Source of the DNA: Fuerstiella sp.
Lineage (GTDB): Bacteria > Planctomycetota > Planctomycetia > Planctomycetales > Planctomycetaceae
NCBI GenBank assembly: GCA_029941865.1
Contig: JAPYTO010000027.1
Coordinates: 1-42,336, forward strand
Length of the DNA: 42,336 nucleotides
Direction of reading: 5' to 3'
The position numbers were made by a program, and so were the translations under genes. Below the pieces are notes generated by a model. It had not been told where the DNA came from and ran no database searches. It was given only the letters and a program-made list of their open reading frames with translations. Positions 7,802 to 17,705 of the stretch are shown piece by piece. The stretch's first letter is position 1. Each line of letters opens with the position of its first letter.

Positions 7802-9331
7802 ATGTCATCACCCAAAGGTAGTCCGTTTCGCCCGTCGTTTTCGCTTAGTGCGACTGCGCTGACGCAACTGCTGGCGTCCTTCGCGTGCTTCCTTGGCGCT
7901 TTCGTGCTGCCGATTCAGTATCCCGAGTTCGGCACGCTTTCGCAGCGGGTCCTCATCACGTTGGCGTTGATTACGCTGCTGCTTGGCTGCGGTAACGTTC
8001 TGTTCGGCCGCCGACTCAGCCGGTTGCTGACACGCGTAGGAAAGCGATCACGCGTGGTGATTCCTCGCGAGGGCGTTGTGTACCTTGCCATCATGCTCGC
8101 TCTTGCTGTGGGTGCATTGCTGGGGCATCGCAACATGCCTTTGCTGGTGTTCGGCATGATGGCCGGACCGTTTGTTCTGAATGGCTGGATCGTTTATGTC
8201 ATGCTGAAAAACGTTTCGCTGACACGGCGTGTTCCTCGTCGAGCAATGGTGGGCGAGTTTGTTGTCGTGGAGATTGAGGTCACCAACGGGAAACGCGTCT
8301 TAGCGTCTCACATGCTGGAAGTTCGCGACCGCGTTTCGGGTGGCGAGCTGTCCAGGGGCAGTCGTGACGAAGAAGGTACCGTGACGTATCTGCGAATACC
8401 GCCGCACGATTCACGGACTGGCAGGTATCAGCTTCGATTCGCTGTGCGCGGAGAATATCAGCTGGGACCGATGCGTGTCAGTTCGCGGTTTCCACTTGGC
8501 ATCGGCGAAAGAGGCCACATCGATTCCCAGACATCACAGCTGCTCGTTCATCCGCAGGTCGGAACCCTGCTGCCTGCCTGGCAAAGGCAGCAGAAGGAAC
8601 TATCGGAAGCCAGCCAGCGTGTTCAATTTCGGATGGGGCTGTTCGATGACGAATTTCACCGCATTCGTGAGTTTCGATCGGGCGACAATCCTCGTTCGAT
8701 TCACTGGAAATCGACCGCCAAACGCGGGCAGCTGATGATTCGCGAGTATCAACAGAATCGCCACGCAGACTCGCTTGTTGTGCTGGATCTGCCGAAGTCG
8801 GCGTCGTGGGACAGTGCCGCCATCGAAACGGCGGTCAGTCTGGCGGCAACAATCTGCGTCGAACAGACGAAGTCCTCGTCTGGCGGGTACTATCTGCTGG
8901 CCATGGCGGCGCAGGAATCGCGTCTGGTGTCCAGTCGTTCTCCCGGGGCGTTTCGTGAAGAGGCTTTGGATGCACTGGCGACGTGTCTGCCATCTGCGAA
9001 GGCAAATCTGGAAGAAGTTTTCCGTTTGGTTGTGGCCGAGCACTCTCTCCACAATGAACGAATCATCCTCGTCACGCCTCGGCCTGCGGACGCCGCAGAC
9101 GTGCTGGCAAAGGTGTCACGTGAATCCGGTTTTGATCGGCTTGACCTGATGTCGCACACCACTATTGTCGAGGCATCGTTGTCAGCGATGGCGGGAGTCA
9201 TAGAACTGGCGAACGAGTCCGGGGACGATCGACAATCGTCGCTGTCACTGAGGCCGCATCGCGACAACGGCGGCGTTCGTTCGACGACGGCAGGTGGTGC
9301 TGCCCGATCGGTGGTGAAGGAGGCCGTATGA
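7802..9331 (+). CDS. DUF58 domain-containing membrane protein
   Basis: The 509-aa protein has several hydrophobic segments within the first 135 residues (about 15-40, 45-62, 95-112, 115-135) and then a soluble part with the DUF58 hallmark FRSGDNPRSIHWKSTAKRGQ near residues 291-310, followed by IREYQQNR and a von Willebrand A-like region starting VVLDLP. DUF58 proteins generally occur with a MoxR AAA+ ATPase and a transglutaminase-like protein and are thought to help assemble or mature envelope proteins. Here the TgpA-like gene follows with an ATGA overlap at 9328-9331, so the two are cotranscribed and translationally coupled. The MoxR gene expected upstream is absent from this locus. The ATG follows GGAAC by 8 bases; no alternative start is better. 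Confidence 0.9.
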   Translation: MSSPKGSPFRPSFSLSATALTQLLASFACFLGAFVLPIQYPEFGTLSQRVLITLALITLLLGCGNVLFGRRLSRLLTRVGKRSRVVIPREGVVYLAIMLALAVGALLGHRNMPLLVFGMMAGPFVLNGWIVYVMLKNVSLTRRVPRRAMVGEFVVVEIEVTNGKRVLASHMLEVRDRVSGGELSRGSRDEEGTVTYLRIPPHDSRTGRYQLRFAVRGEYQLGPMRVSSRFPLGIGERGHIDSQTSQLLVHPQVGTLLPAWQRQQKELSEASQRVQFRMGLFDDEFHRIREFRSGDNPRSIHWKSTAKRGQLMIREYQQNRHADSLVVLDLPKSASWDSAAIETAVSLAATICVEQTKSSSGGYYLLAMAAQESRLVSSRSPGAFREEALDALATCLPSAKANLEEVFRLVVAEHSLHNERIILVTPRPADAADVLAKVSRESGFDRLDLMSHTTIVEASLSAMAGVIELANESGDDRQSSLSLRPHRDNGGVRSTTAGGAARSVVKEAV

Positions 9332-11772
9332 AGAGGCCCGTCAACATCGAAGCAACTTTTCTGCGCAGCGTCGTTTTCTGTGTTTCCGCAGCGTCGTTAG
9401 TGCTGGCGAATGCGGAAGAGAGCATGTGGCCGACAGCACTGACCCCTGTTGTCGCATTGTTCGCTTATATTGTTGTTGATCGAAAAAAGCTGATTCGCCT
9501 GCATCTGTTGGGCGCCAATACTCTGGGAATCATCGCATTCGTCGCCGCCACGGTTGAGTTCAGGGGCAGCGACCTGCTGGGCAAATTTTTGGCGGGCGCT
9601 CATCTGCTGGTCTACCTCACGTGGGTGGTGTTGCTGCTGAAGAAAGGAATCCGTCAGTTCTGGTGGCTGACGGCGCTCAGTGTACTGCAGATCTCGGTGG
9701 CGTCCGTGCTGACGACCGAACCGTCTTTCGGTGCCGCACTCGTCTTTATGCTGTTGACGATGTTGTGGACACTTTCCGTGTTTACACTCTATCGTGCGCA
9801 GCTGCGGCTGGCACGATCGTCCGACGGCGTCGAAGACAGTCTCAACTTCGTTGAAGACACCGGTGCTTCGAGTGTCGTTCTCATTCGAAACGGACTGCAG
9901 GTGGACTCTGATGAACGCTGGATTGGCTGGCGTTTCAGGGCCATCGTCGGGTTCGCGTTTGTTGCGTCTCTGGGCGTCGCCATGGTCGCATTCGTTGCCT
10001 TTCCACGCGTCTGGGTTAACCAGGGAACGCTGCCACATCTGCGATCACGACGCAACGCGTTGACTCACCAGACCGGGTTCACCGACAATGTGGAATTGGG
10101 AGAAATCGGCGAGATCATGCAGTCTGATGCCCGGGTACTGCAGTTCGAGATCAGCAACATGCGCACGGGCGCTAAGGTCAGCCCGGATCTGTTTGCGTCT
10201 GCGATGAAACTGGATGAAATCCTGTTTCGCGGTAACGCGCTGGGCCATTACAACGACGGTCGTTGGACCTTAGTCAACAATCGGGGGCGAGGCCCCGGCG
10301 ACTCCGAGCATAGTCAATATGCCGGGCGGCCAGAGGACTCTGATTTTCGAGTTCGTATTACGCAGGATCCACCGATTCGCACATTTGCTTTTGCGCCCGT
10401 GCCGATCAGTAACGCACGAAATCGGGAACGCAAGGGGAGAATCAACCAGCGACGATATTCGTATTCGCTCATTCATGATATTCGCGAAGACAGGTCGAGG
10501 TCCGAACCATTGAGTTTTGAAGTCTGGTGTACGGCAGATCCGAATCGCCGGAGTCACGGACCGAGCAGGAGCCGCCGCAACTATGGAGAGTTTCGGCAGG
10601 CAATCGAGACGGCCGAATACAATTACGCCGAGCGTTGCTACATCACTCGCGGCCTGGAAACTTCATTGCCGCGATTGTCCCGACAAGCGGTCGCACTGTG
10701 TGCGACGGACGACGGGGGGACCGTTTCTGTGCGTGAGCGTGTCGAACGAATTTTCAGCTACCTCAATACCTCAGGCAATTTTAACTATTCGTTGACCGTT
10801 GATATCGTCGATCTCGAACTGGATCCGGTCGAAGATTTTCTGGTCAACCGAAAAGTCGGTCACTGCGAGTATTTTGCGTCGACCTGTGCTCTGATGCTGC
10901 AGGCCGTGGGTGTACCGGCGAGAGTCGTCAATGGATACAAAGGCAGCGAAGTTAACACAGTTTCAGGCCGGTCTGAAGTCAAACAAAAACATGCTCATAC
11001 CTGGGTTGAAGCGTACGTCGATTATGAGTGGGGAACGTTGGATCCGACGCCGGCTGCAGCTCGTCTGGGAGAAATCAGTCAGGCACGAACCTTCGATTGG
11101 TGGATGGATCTTCGTCTCGCGTTCAGCGATAACTGGTTCGATTTGATTCAGAAAATGAGTCCGCAGCGACAGGAAGCCATGGTCCGACCGTGGCTGGATT
11201 CGGCCGGCAGCGCCTTGGCCACAATTCGTGAGCAGGGGCTGTGGGCAGCGTTGAAGATGTTCTATCAGGAAGTTGTCCTGCAGCCGAAGAAATGGTTCAG
11301 TCTGCAGACCGGGATTGTGACATTCGTGATTCTACTGATCGCTGGCTTGATCATTCGGCAGAATCCCGGTGGCTGGATGTTCTCACCGTTTCGTCGTTTT
11401 ATGGACTGGATGCGTCCCGACCGACGTCAGCAACGCGGCATGGTCAGATTCTATGAGAACTTTCGAAACCTGTGCTCACGACATGGATTGCCATTGCCTA
11501 ACCACAGGACAGCGCAGGAAAACGCGGGTGCGGCAGCGGAGTTCTTCGATGGCTGTCTTGTGACCGTCGACGACAAACTGTTGCCGCGACGCATCGCCGC
11601 TGCGTTCAATCGAGTACGATTCGGTGCTGAGACACTGACACCGGAACTCGTGACGAGTGTTCGAGCCGATGTGGTGCGATTAGGTGAGTTGCTGGCGGCA
11701 CAGCAGACGCCGGGAACGCTGCCGGCCTCGACGCTTCCCGACGAAGCTGAAGTACAGCCGGCAACTGTTTGA
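9328..11772 (+). CDS. TgpA-like transglutaminase-domain membrane protein (DUF3488/DUF4129 type)
   Basis: This 814-aa protein has five or six membrane spans in the first 215 residues, a large periplasmic region and another span near 652-672. The transglutaminase core carries the Cys-His-Asp triad: GHCEYFAST (Cys near 513), KHAHTWVEAYV (His near 556) and GTLDPTPA (Asp near 571). The C-terminal cytoplasmic part resembles DUF4129. Pseudomonas TgpA has the same architecture and is essential for viability, with a role in the periplasm that remains poorly defined. The start codon overlaps the DUF58 stop, indicating one operon. Residues 345-440 include an Arg-rich stretch that is not a known domain. 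Functional assignment is by domain only. Confidence 0.9.
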   Translation: MKRPVNIEATFLRSVVFCVSAASLVLANAEESMWPTALTPVVALFAYIVVDRKKLIRLHLLGANTLGIIAFVAATVEFRGSDLLGKFLAGAHLLVYLTWVVLLLKKGIRQFWWLTALSVLQISVASVLTTEPSFGAALVFMLLTMLWTLSVFTLYRAQLRLARSSDGVEDSLNFVEDTGASSVVLIRNGLQVDSDERWIGWRFRAIVGFAFVASLGVAMVAFVAFPRVWVNQGTLPHLRSRRNALTHQTGFTDNVELGEIGEIMQSDARVLQFEISNMRTGAKVSPDLFASAMKLDEILFRGNALGHYNDGRWTLVNNRGRGPGDSEHSQYAGRPEDSDFRVRITQDPPIRTFAFAPVPISNARNRERKGRINQRRYSYSLIHDIREDRSRSEPLSFEVWCTADPNRRSHGPSRSRRNYGEFRQAIETAEYNYAERCYITRGLETSLPRLSRQAVALCATDDGGTVSVRERVERIFSYLNTSGNFNYSLTVDIVDLELDPVEDFLVNRKVGHCEYFASTCALMLQAVGVPARVVNGYKGSEVNTVSGRSEVKQKHAHTWVEAYVDYEWGTLDPTPAAARLGEISQARTFDWWMDLRLAFSDNWFDLIQKMSPQRQEAMVRPWLDSAGSALATIREQGLWAALKMFYQEVVLQPKKWFSLQTGIVTFVILLIAGLIIRQNPGGWMFSPFRRFMDWMRPDRRQQRGMVRFYENFRNLCSRHGLPLPNHRTAQENAGAAAEFFDGCLVTVDDKLLPRRIAAAFNRVRFGAETLTPELVTSVRADVVRLGELLAAQQTPGTLPASTLPDEAEVQPATV

Positions 11773-11816
11773 CAGCCTGCAGAAACATAGACCAACAGAC
11801 ACGAAGGCTAACATTT

Positions 11817-12776
11817 ATGCGGGATATCCGTATCGCTGCCGCTCAGTTCGAACACCGAAACGATGACAAAGAGTTCAATCTTTCCCGCATTCGTGACCTG
11901 GCACAGACGGCCGTCAAGGAAGGGGCCGAAGTTGTCAGCTTTCACGAATGCTGCATCTCGGCCTACACGTTTGTGCAGCAGTTCAGCAAGGATCAACTGC
12001 GGGAACTTGCTGAACCCGTGCCCGATGGGCCCAGCGTGCGTGAGCTGATGAAGATCTCCGCTGACTGCGGCGTCCCGATTCTGGCGGGATTGTTTGAGCT
12101 GCGGGGCGACGACGTCTTCAACACCTACGTCTGCGTCGATGGTGACAGACTGATTGCCCGGTTCAGCAAATTGCACGCATTCGTGAATCCATTTTTGTCG
12201 TCGGGCAATGAGTTCGTTGTCTTCGATCTGAAGGGATGTCGCTGTGGCATTCTGATCTGTTACGACAACAATCTACCGGAAAATGTGCGCATCACAGCGC
12301 TGCAGGGGGCACAGATCGTTTTTATGCCGCATGTCACCGGATGCCTGCCGTCCGTGATGCCGGGACGTGGACTTGTCGATCCGCAGCTGTGGCACAACCG
12401 CCAGCGTGATCCTGCGCGACTGCGGCAGGAATTTCTTGGGCCCAAGGGACGTGGCTGGTTGATGCGTTGGTTGCCGACACGTCTGTATGAGAATGGCGTC
12501 TATGGTGTGTTCACGAATCCCATCGGATTGGACGACGGCCAGGTGCGTAACGGTAACTCTATGATCATCGATCCGTTCGGAGAAGTGGTGACGGAATGTA
12601 CACGTCTCGGTGATGAGGTCGTCGTCGGCCTGTGTACGGAAGAGGCGCTGAAGCACAGCAGTGGACAGCGATATCTGAAAGCACGGCGCCCCGAACTATA
12701 CGGCGAGTTGGTCAAGCCGTCTGCCGCAGCGCCCGTGACGGAACCCGGCTGGAAGCTGAAGTACAAGGACCAGTAA
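11817..12776 (+). CDS. Carbon-nitrogen hydrolase (nitrilase superfamily)
   Basis: A 319-aa cytosolic protein with the nitrilase-superfamily triad: Glu44 (FHECCISAY), Lys118 (FSKLHAF) and Cys148 (LICYDNNLPE). It opens with IRIAAAQFEHRNDDKEFNLSRI, the usual first strand. The superfamily hydrolyses amides or carbamoyl groups, for example N-carbamoyl-putrescine or omega-amides; the exact substrate is not evident. I use the ATG at 11817, which has AAGG upstream; the frame is open from a TTG at 11769 that overlaps the previous stop, but that extension lacks family similarity. The 44-base gap after the transglutaminase gene allows cotranscription, though no functional tie is known. Confidence 0.88.
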   Translation: MRDIRIAAAQFEHRNDDKEFNLSRIRDLAQTAVKEGAEVVSFHECCISAYTFVQQFSKDQLRELAEPVPDGPSVRELMKISADCGVPILAGLFELRGDDVFNTYVCVDGDRLIARFSKLHAFVNPFLSSGNEFVVFDLKGCRCGILICYDNNLPENVRITALQGAQIVFMPHVTGCLPSVMPGRGLVDPQLWHNRQRDPARLRQEFLGPKGRGWLMRWLPTRLYENGVYGVFTNPIGLDDGQVRNGNSMIIDPFGEVVTECTRLGDEVVVGLCTEEALKHSSGQRYLKARRPELYGELVKPSAAAPVTEPGWKLKYKDQ

Positions 12777-13250
12777 ACCGCCAGTGCGATGGCCGACGAT
12801 CGTTGCTGGTCAGGATGACGATGAGTTCCCGGGGGACGGAAATCGCACCGTCGATCACCTCCCCGACGCTTTCTGCCATACGGCGGGACGGGGTTTCGGC
12901 TGCTGGTCGGCTTTAGCGAATTCCTTGTGTTCTGCCAGCAGGCAGCGAATTCTGCGGTGTAAGAATCGACCTGATCATCCGTATCGTTATTTTGCGAACA
13001 ACGATGCGGATGCGCATTCCCGGCACAGGCCATACAAGCGGCTCCGCAATGTTAAGCTTTGTTTCTCACAACATGACGCCCGCAATTCTGCCTGCCTGAC
13101 GCACCGATTAATCTGAATAAACAGGTGATAGCAGCGCTCCGTCTGGGGCGGTGCTGGTTGGGTTTCAACTCAACCTGAATCATGGAAGGTCATCACGAGC
13201 TGGTGTCGGTTTATCAGAGCGGCGCTGGTATTGAAATCAGGAGGTATTTC
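12777..13250. other. Intergenic region with one strong hairpin
   Basis: No protein gene is supported on either strand; the open frames are short or antisense shadows. The clearest structure is the 13-bp hairpin at 12976-13012. The last bases hold an ideal AGGAGG ribosome-binding site (13239-13244) for the cysteine-rich gene. Confidence 0.5.
12976..13012 (+). repeat. Strong hairpin, 13-bp stem, 11-base loop
   Basis: Arms at 12976-12988 and 13000-13012 pair over 13 positions with a single G-U wobble. It sits 200 bases downstream of the nitrilase stop. The absence of a T tract argues against a simple intrinsic terminator, so it may be part of a structured RNA or a regulator site. Confidence 0.45.
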
Positions 13251-13712
13251 ATGTCACTGTTCAGAACCGGTACTTTGGTCGTGGCCACGATGTGTGTCAG
13301 CACCGCGGCCGCCGTTGCCGAATCCGGCCCGTGTACGTCAGCAGGCTGTGCCGATTCGTTCCGGCTGTCCTGTCAAGCGGAGTGCAAAATCGTCAAGGTC
13401 ACGCGGCACTGCTTCGAAACAGAGTGCAAGCCGATCTGCATTCCCCCGGTGACGCTGCCCTGCTGCAGGTTGAAGAAGCTGTTTGGGGGGGCGGGCAATG
13501 ATGAGTGCAGCGACGACGCCTGCCGCAGAAACGGGCTGTTGCACAGGCTGTGTTCAAAACTGACGGCCGGTCGAATTCGGCACGTCAACACCTACTCAAA
13601 GAAAGAGTATGAATGCGGTACAAAGTGTGTTTGCGAATGGAAGGTTGTGTGCCGCGGCGCGGGATGCTGTGAACTGGGCTGTTGCAACGACGGCAGTCTG
13701 TGTACGCCGTAG
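13251..13712 (+). CDS. Secreted cysteine-rich protein of unknown function
   Basis: The 153-aa product starts at an ATG preceded by a perfect AGGAGG six bases upstream, the best ribosome-binding site in the window, which suggests high expression. Residues 1-23 form a signal peptide (MSLFRTGTLVVATMCVSTAA, cleavage likely after AVA). The mature part has 21 Cys in about 130 residues, arranged as CxxxxxC, CxxxC and four CC or CxC pairs (PCC, CVC, GCC, GCC), with many Lys and Arg. No catalytic motif is recognised. In planctomycetes, cysteine-rich exported proteins are thought to contribute to a disulfide-linked protein layer; that role is inference. The frame continues upstream to 13182 but the Shine-Dalgarno fixes the start. 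Confidence 0.8.
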   Translation: MSLFRTGTLVVATMCVSTAAAVAESGPCTSAGCADSFRLSCQAECKIVKVTRHCFETECKPICIPPVTLPCCRLKKLFGGAGNDECSDDACRRNGLLHRLCSKLTAGRIRHVNTYSKKEYECGTKCVCEWKVVCRGAGCCELGCCNDGSLCTP

Positions 13713-13796
13713 ACCGCGCATGATTCGAGTAACCAGGCGGGCGCAGTCTGTTCAGGCCGCGCAACGGTAAGTCATGGTCGCTACAATTGCACAACC

Positions 13797-16700
13797 ATGA
13801 CGCTCTCGTTTTTATTTCTGATGCTGCGGATTGCCGCCGTAACGCTGGCAGTTGTTACACATGCCTCCGGACGCACCGCTGTCGCCCAGGAAGAATCCAC
13901 GGTCGACGGTGCTGACGACAATGTCTCTGCGTCCGTGAATACGGATTTCCGCCAGAACGTTCAACCTCTGCTGCAGAAGTTCTGCCTGCGTTGCCACACC
14001 GCAGAAAAAATGGAGGCGGGTGTTCGTCTGGATGAATTGAATGGCGACCTGGAGGACCGGCGTCTTCGTCTGTGGGACAGCATTCTGGGTCAGCTGACAG
14101 ACGAAGTCATGCCGCCCGAGGACGAGTCGCAGCCGACAGCGGCGGAGCGAAAGACACTTGTCGACGGGATTCGGCAGGCGCTCATCGCAGCCCGATCTCG
14201 GAAAGTGGAATGGAACGGATCGGTCCGCCGACTGACCGTTGCACAATACCGCAATACGCTCCGGGATCTTTTGGCTCTGGAAGAAAACCTGACCGACGTG
14301 CTGCCTCCGGACGCCGTGTCTCGGGAAGGATTTACGAATAACGGGCAGTCCATGGTGCTGTCACCACTGCAGGTTGAGGCGTATTTCGATATTGCTGAAC
14401 ACGCTCTTGATTTGTGCATTGTTGACGAAAAATCGAAGCCGGTCATTCAGAACTTTCGTGTTGATCTGGGCGCGGCGGTCAACCCCGAACCCTGTCCGGA
14501 CAATCTGATTCTGGGAGCCAACAGTCAATTGCTTTCCAATCAGGATCTGCTGGTGACGGAACTGAAGCCGGCGAAGCCGTTTGAGTATGTTCCGTTTGCG
14601 ATGCGGAAAAAATATCGATTCATTGAAGGCTATCAGGGCAATGCAACGGTCCGTGGCTGGCGCGAGTACGACAGCATCTACCATTCGGTTTTTGCCTGCA
14701 TGCGGGGCAATCCCGGATATCCTAAAGGGAAAGCGTATGAAACGGTCCCCGAGGGCCTGCTACTGCGACCAGCGATACCCAGTGCCGAAGTGTTTGGCGT
14801 CGAGAGCACTTATGGGCCGCAGGCAAATTTCAAAATCTCGCTGCGAGAATTGCCGAACCACGGGAATTTTCGAGTGACCGTCAGAACGGCCAGGTACGAT
14901 GATGGCCTGCTGCTCGGCCGCGCGACGGAAGTTCCGACGGACGATAGCAGCGCGATCACCGTAAAGGATTTGGCGCAACCACAGACGATTGATATTGATC
15001 ACCCCGGAATCTATCAGGCAAGTGTTTTTCTGAATCCGGCCGCGCAGGAAAGCATTCCTCCGGACTCCTCAGGACTGAACGAAGGGCTTGTCGGAGCATG
15101 GTCATTCGACGGAACCGCGGACAGTGACTCAACACGCGATGAATTAGCCGGGCGACTGCAGGCGGGCGCAAAATTCGTTGACTCTCCTTTCGGCAAGGCC
15201 ATTTCGCTGGATGGCAGGAATGACTCTGTTGTCGTCGCTCGAAATGACTCGATGAACGTCGGCACGGGCGAGTTTTCGGTTTCCGCATGGATTCATCCTC
15301 GTCAGTTGCAACAGGGTGGTATTGTCTGCCTGGGAAAATACAGCTGGACACATGGCTGGTACCTGGACATGCCCGACAATCGGGGTGTGTTGCGCATTGA
15401 AACGGCCAGTCCCGGCAACCAATCAAACGGTACGGTTGCCTCTCGACCGGGGGTGATTCGCGTCAACACATGGCAACATGTGGCTGCCGTCGTTCGCCGC
15501 GGCACCAATCAGGCGCGTTTATACGTGAACGGCTATCAGGTCGCCGTTGGCACGATCGCTCCCACGAATCTGGACAACCCGAACGTCAACCTGCACATCG
15601 GCCGGATTCAGGATTCAAAACTCTTCAACGGCGAGATCGACGAAGTCCGGTTTTACCGCCGCGCGCTTGGAGTTGCAGAAATCCAGGCATTGTTGCAATC
15701 CGGTAGAGAATTCGTTGAGCCGCCGCCCCCTGAAAAGCCCGCCAATCTGGCATTGAATCTTGGCGGTCGACATTTTTCGGGGATGCTGCATTCACCGGCC
15801 TTTCTGGCTGTCAGACTTCCGACAGGACGTCTGCAGTTCAGTGCTCACTATGAAGGAGCAACCGCACCTGACCGAATTGTGCTGACTCGCCTGAGTGATT
15901 CCGACGTCACCGCACGGCGATTCAAGACCTTTGAGACACGAGTGCCACGACTGAACGTGTATATGGGCCTGCGCCGTGACTGTGGCAGCACACTGGCTCC
16001 GGTCGGTATCCCGCAGGTTGTCTCCTCCAGCAAACTGGCGGACGTGATTTTCGAAGGCGCAATAGACGATTTTCCGAGTCCGGACGTTGAAAAAGACAAC
16101 GTCAACTATCTTGCCGGAGTGCGTGAAATCGGTGTCCGCAGCGAATACACCGACGGACGCGACATGCCACGGATGCTGGTTCGTTCTGTCGAATTCGAAG
16201 GGCCGTTCTATGAAAGCTGGCCACCGGTGACGCACCGGAACATCTTCATCGGATCGGAAAATACGCATGATGCGGCGGTCTACGCTCGTGAAATTATTCG
16301 CTCCTTCGCATCCCGCGCATTCCGGCGACCGGTAACACCGACCGAGGAGAATTCGATCGTTGCGGTTTGGCAGGAGTCGTTTTCCTCGCACGGCGATTTC
16401 CAGCAGAGCATTAAGGACGCGTTGCTTGTGGTCCTGACGTCGCCGCAATTCCTGTTTCTGATCGAACACAGTCACGGCCCGGAAGCCGAGGATCTGGATT
16501 CATTCGAACTGGCATCGAAGTTGTCTTACTTCCTGTGGAATACAGCTCCTGACCAACGACTGCGGCAGCTGGCCACAGCCGGCGCAGTGCATCAGTCGCT
16601 CGACTCGGAGCTTGAACGCATGATCGGCGACCCGCGGTCGCAGCAGTTCGTCCGGCAATTCACAGCGCAGTGGCTGGGCCTGGATAAATTGGATGTCGTC

Positions 16701-17486
16701 GAGGTGGATCTCAAACGCTTTACGAAGCTGACTCGCGACACGAAAAATGAACTTCGCAGGGAGCCGGTGCAATTCCTGCAGTACTTGATAGACAAGAACC
16801 TGCCAACGCGGAACCTGGTTGAATCGGATTTCATTGTCGCAAATGAAGTTGTGGCCGGTTACTACGGTCTATCCGATCGCACAGAAAATGGTTTTGAGTT
16901 TCTGCCAATCCGGCACCAGGCCAGTCATCTGGGAGGCCTGCTGTCGCAGGCCGGAATTCTGGCTGGGCTGTCCGACGGTCGCGAATCAAACCCGGTCAAA
17001 CGCGGGGCCTGGCTGGCTCGAAAAATCATCGCCGAGCCGCCGGACGATCCTCCACCGAACGTTCCCACTCTACCGGAAGACGACACGTCGCAACTGACGC
17101 TGCGGGAACGACTGGAACGTCATCGCAACCAGAAAGGCTGCGTGAAATGTCATGAGGGCATCGATCCGTGGGGCGTACCGTTTGAATCCTATGACGCCGG
17201 CGGCCTGTTCCGGAACGATCCAGGCGTAGATACCCGATCGACTTTGCCGGACGAAACAGAGGTCCGGGATCTGAATGATTTGAAGTCGTATCTGGCCCAT
17301 GAACGGATCGACCAGGTGGCATTCAGCTTTCTGAAGCATCTTTCCTGTTACGCTCTCGGCCGCAGTCTGACGTACAATGAGATTGTGTTTCTAAAGCAGC
17401 AGTCAATAGAATTAAAGCCTGGCGACTATCGCATGCGGGATATGATTCAGTTTGTGGTGAACAGTGATTTGTTTCTGAAGAAGTAG
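13797..17486 (+). CDS. DUF1592/DUF1588-type planctomycete cytochrome protein with LamG-like insert
   Basis: A 1229-aa exported protein with a signal peptide (residues 1-32). A cytochrome-like PSCyt1 segment holds a heme-binding FCLRCH motif near residues 61-66. It is followed by a DUF1587-like region ([16 protein letters not shown] near 142-157). A LamG/concanavalin-like fold lies at about 430-645 ([41 protein letters not shown]). Then come DUF1595/DUF1592 ([42 protein letters not shown], about 835-965), DUF1588 ([20 protein letters not shown], second heme motif [12 protein letters not shown] near 1115) and DUF1585 ([11 protein letters not shown]). Function of these proteins is not established; redox-linked polymer breakdown is proposed. 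The DUF1552 gene follows as is usual for the pair. Confidence 0.92.
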   Translation: MTLSFLFLMLRIAAVTLAVVTHASGRTAVAQEESTVDGADDNVSASVNTDFRQNVQPLLQKFCLRCHTAEKMEAGVRLDELNGDLEDRRLRLWDSILGQLTDEVMPPEDESQPTAAERKTLVDGIRQALIAARSRKVEWNGSVRRLTVAQYRNTLRDLLALEENLTDVLPPDAVSREGFTNNGQSMVLSPLQVEAYFDIAEHALDLCIVDEKSKPVIQNFRVDLGAAVNPEPCPDNLILGANSQLLSNQDLLVTELKPAKPFEYVPFAMRKKYRFIEGYQGNATVRGWREYDSIYHSVFACMRGNPGYPKGKAYETVPEGLLLRPAIPSAEVFGVESTYGPQANFKISLRELPNHGNFRVTVRTARYDDGLLLGRATEVPTDDSSAITVKDLAQPQTIDIDHPGIYQASVFLNPAAQESIPPDSSGLNEGLVGAWSFDGTADSDSTRDELAGRLQAGAKFVDSPFGKAISLDGRNDSVVVARNDSMNVGTGEFSVSAWIHPRQLQQGGIVCLGKYSWTHGWYLDMPDNRGVLRIETASPGNQSNGTVASRPGVIRVNTWQHVAAVVRRGTNQARLYVNGYQVAVGTIAPTNLDNPNVNLHIGRIQDSKLFNGEIDEVRFYRRALGVAEIQALLQSGREFVEPPPPEKPANLALNLGGRHFSGMLHSPAFLAVRLPTGRLQFSAHYEGATAPDRIVLTRLSDSDVTARRFKTFETRVPRLNVYMGLRRDCGSTLAPVGIPQVVSSSKLADVIFEGAIDDFPSPDVEKDNVNYLAGVREIGVRSEYTDGRDMPRMLVRSVEFEGPFYESWPPVTHRNIFIGSENTHDAAVYAREIIRSFASRAFRRPVTPTEENSIVAVWQESFSSHGDFQQSIKDALLVVLTSPQFLFLIEHSHGPEAEDLDSFELASKLSYFLWNTAPDQRLRQLATAGAVHQSLDSELERMIGDPRSQQFVRQFTAQWLGLDKLDVVEVDLKRFTKLTRDTKNELRREPVQFLQYLIDKNLPTRNLVESDFIVANEVVAGYYGLSDRTENGFEFLPIRHQASHLGGLLSQAGILAGLSDGRESNPVKRGAWLARKIIAEPPDDPPPNVPTLPEDDTSQLTLRERLERHRNQKGCVKCHEGIDPWGVPFESYDAGGLFRNDPGVDTRSTLPDETEVRDLNDLKSYLAHERIDQVAFSFLKHLSCYALGRSLTYNEIVFLKQQSIELKPGDYRMRDMIQFVVNSDLFLKK

Positions 17487-17560
17487 TTGGACGTACCCAT
17501 GATGTAAGGCCGCAGTCAGATTCGTGCTGCCGCCAGAAGATTGTCCCGATACGTGAAACA

Positions 17561-17638
17561 GTGAGCCGCAAGGCGCTAGCCGCGGGTGAAAGAGCTGCCA
17601 ACAACCGGCGGCTAGCGGGCTAGCGCCGTGCCGCTCAC
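17561..17638. repeat. Large imperfect intergenic palindrome (REP-like), copy 1
   Basis: The left arm starts GTGAGCCGCAAGGCGCTAGC and the right arm, read on the other strand, starts GTGAGCGGCACGGCGCTAGC, with the arms converging on GGGT/ACCGG near a central loop. It sits between the DUF1592 and DUF1552 genes. A 14-base part of the right arm (17603-17616) recurs at 22235-22248. This resembles dispersed palindromic repeats of planctomycete genomes. Confidence 0.65.
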
Positions 17639-17705
17639 AAGAATAAACGTATCCGAACAGTCACCCAGTGAACGGATGGTCTGTTTCTGTGGGTCACTTA
17701 AGAAG

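Noticed and set aside
12500..13033. Minus-strand frame of 177 codons
   Set aside because: Antisense to the nitrilase-like gene over much of its length and without domain similarity.
17628..17705. Upstream extension of the DUF1552 reading frame
   Set aside because: It runs through the palindromic repeat and lacks a ribosome-binding site; the ATG at 17706 precedes the export signal.
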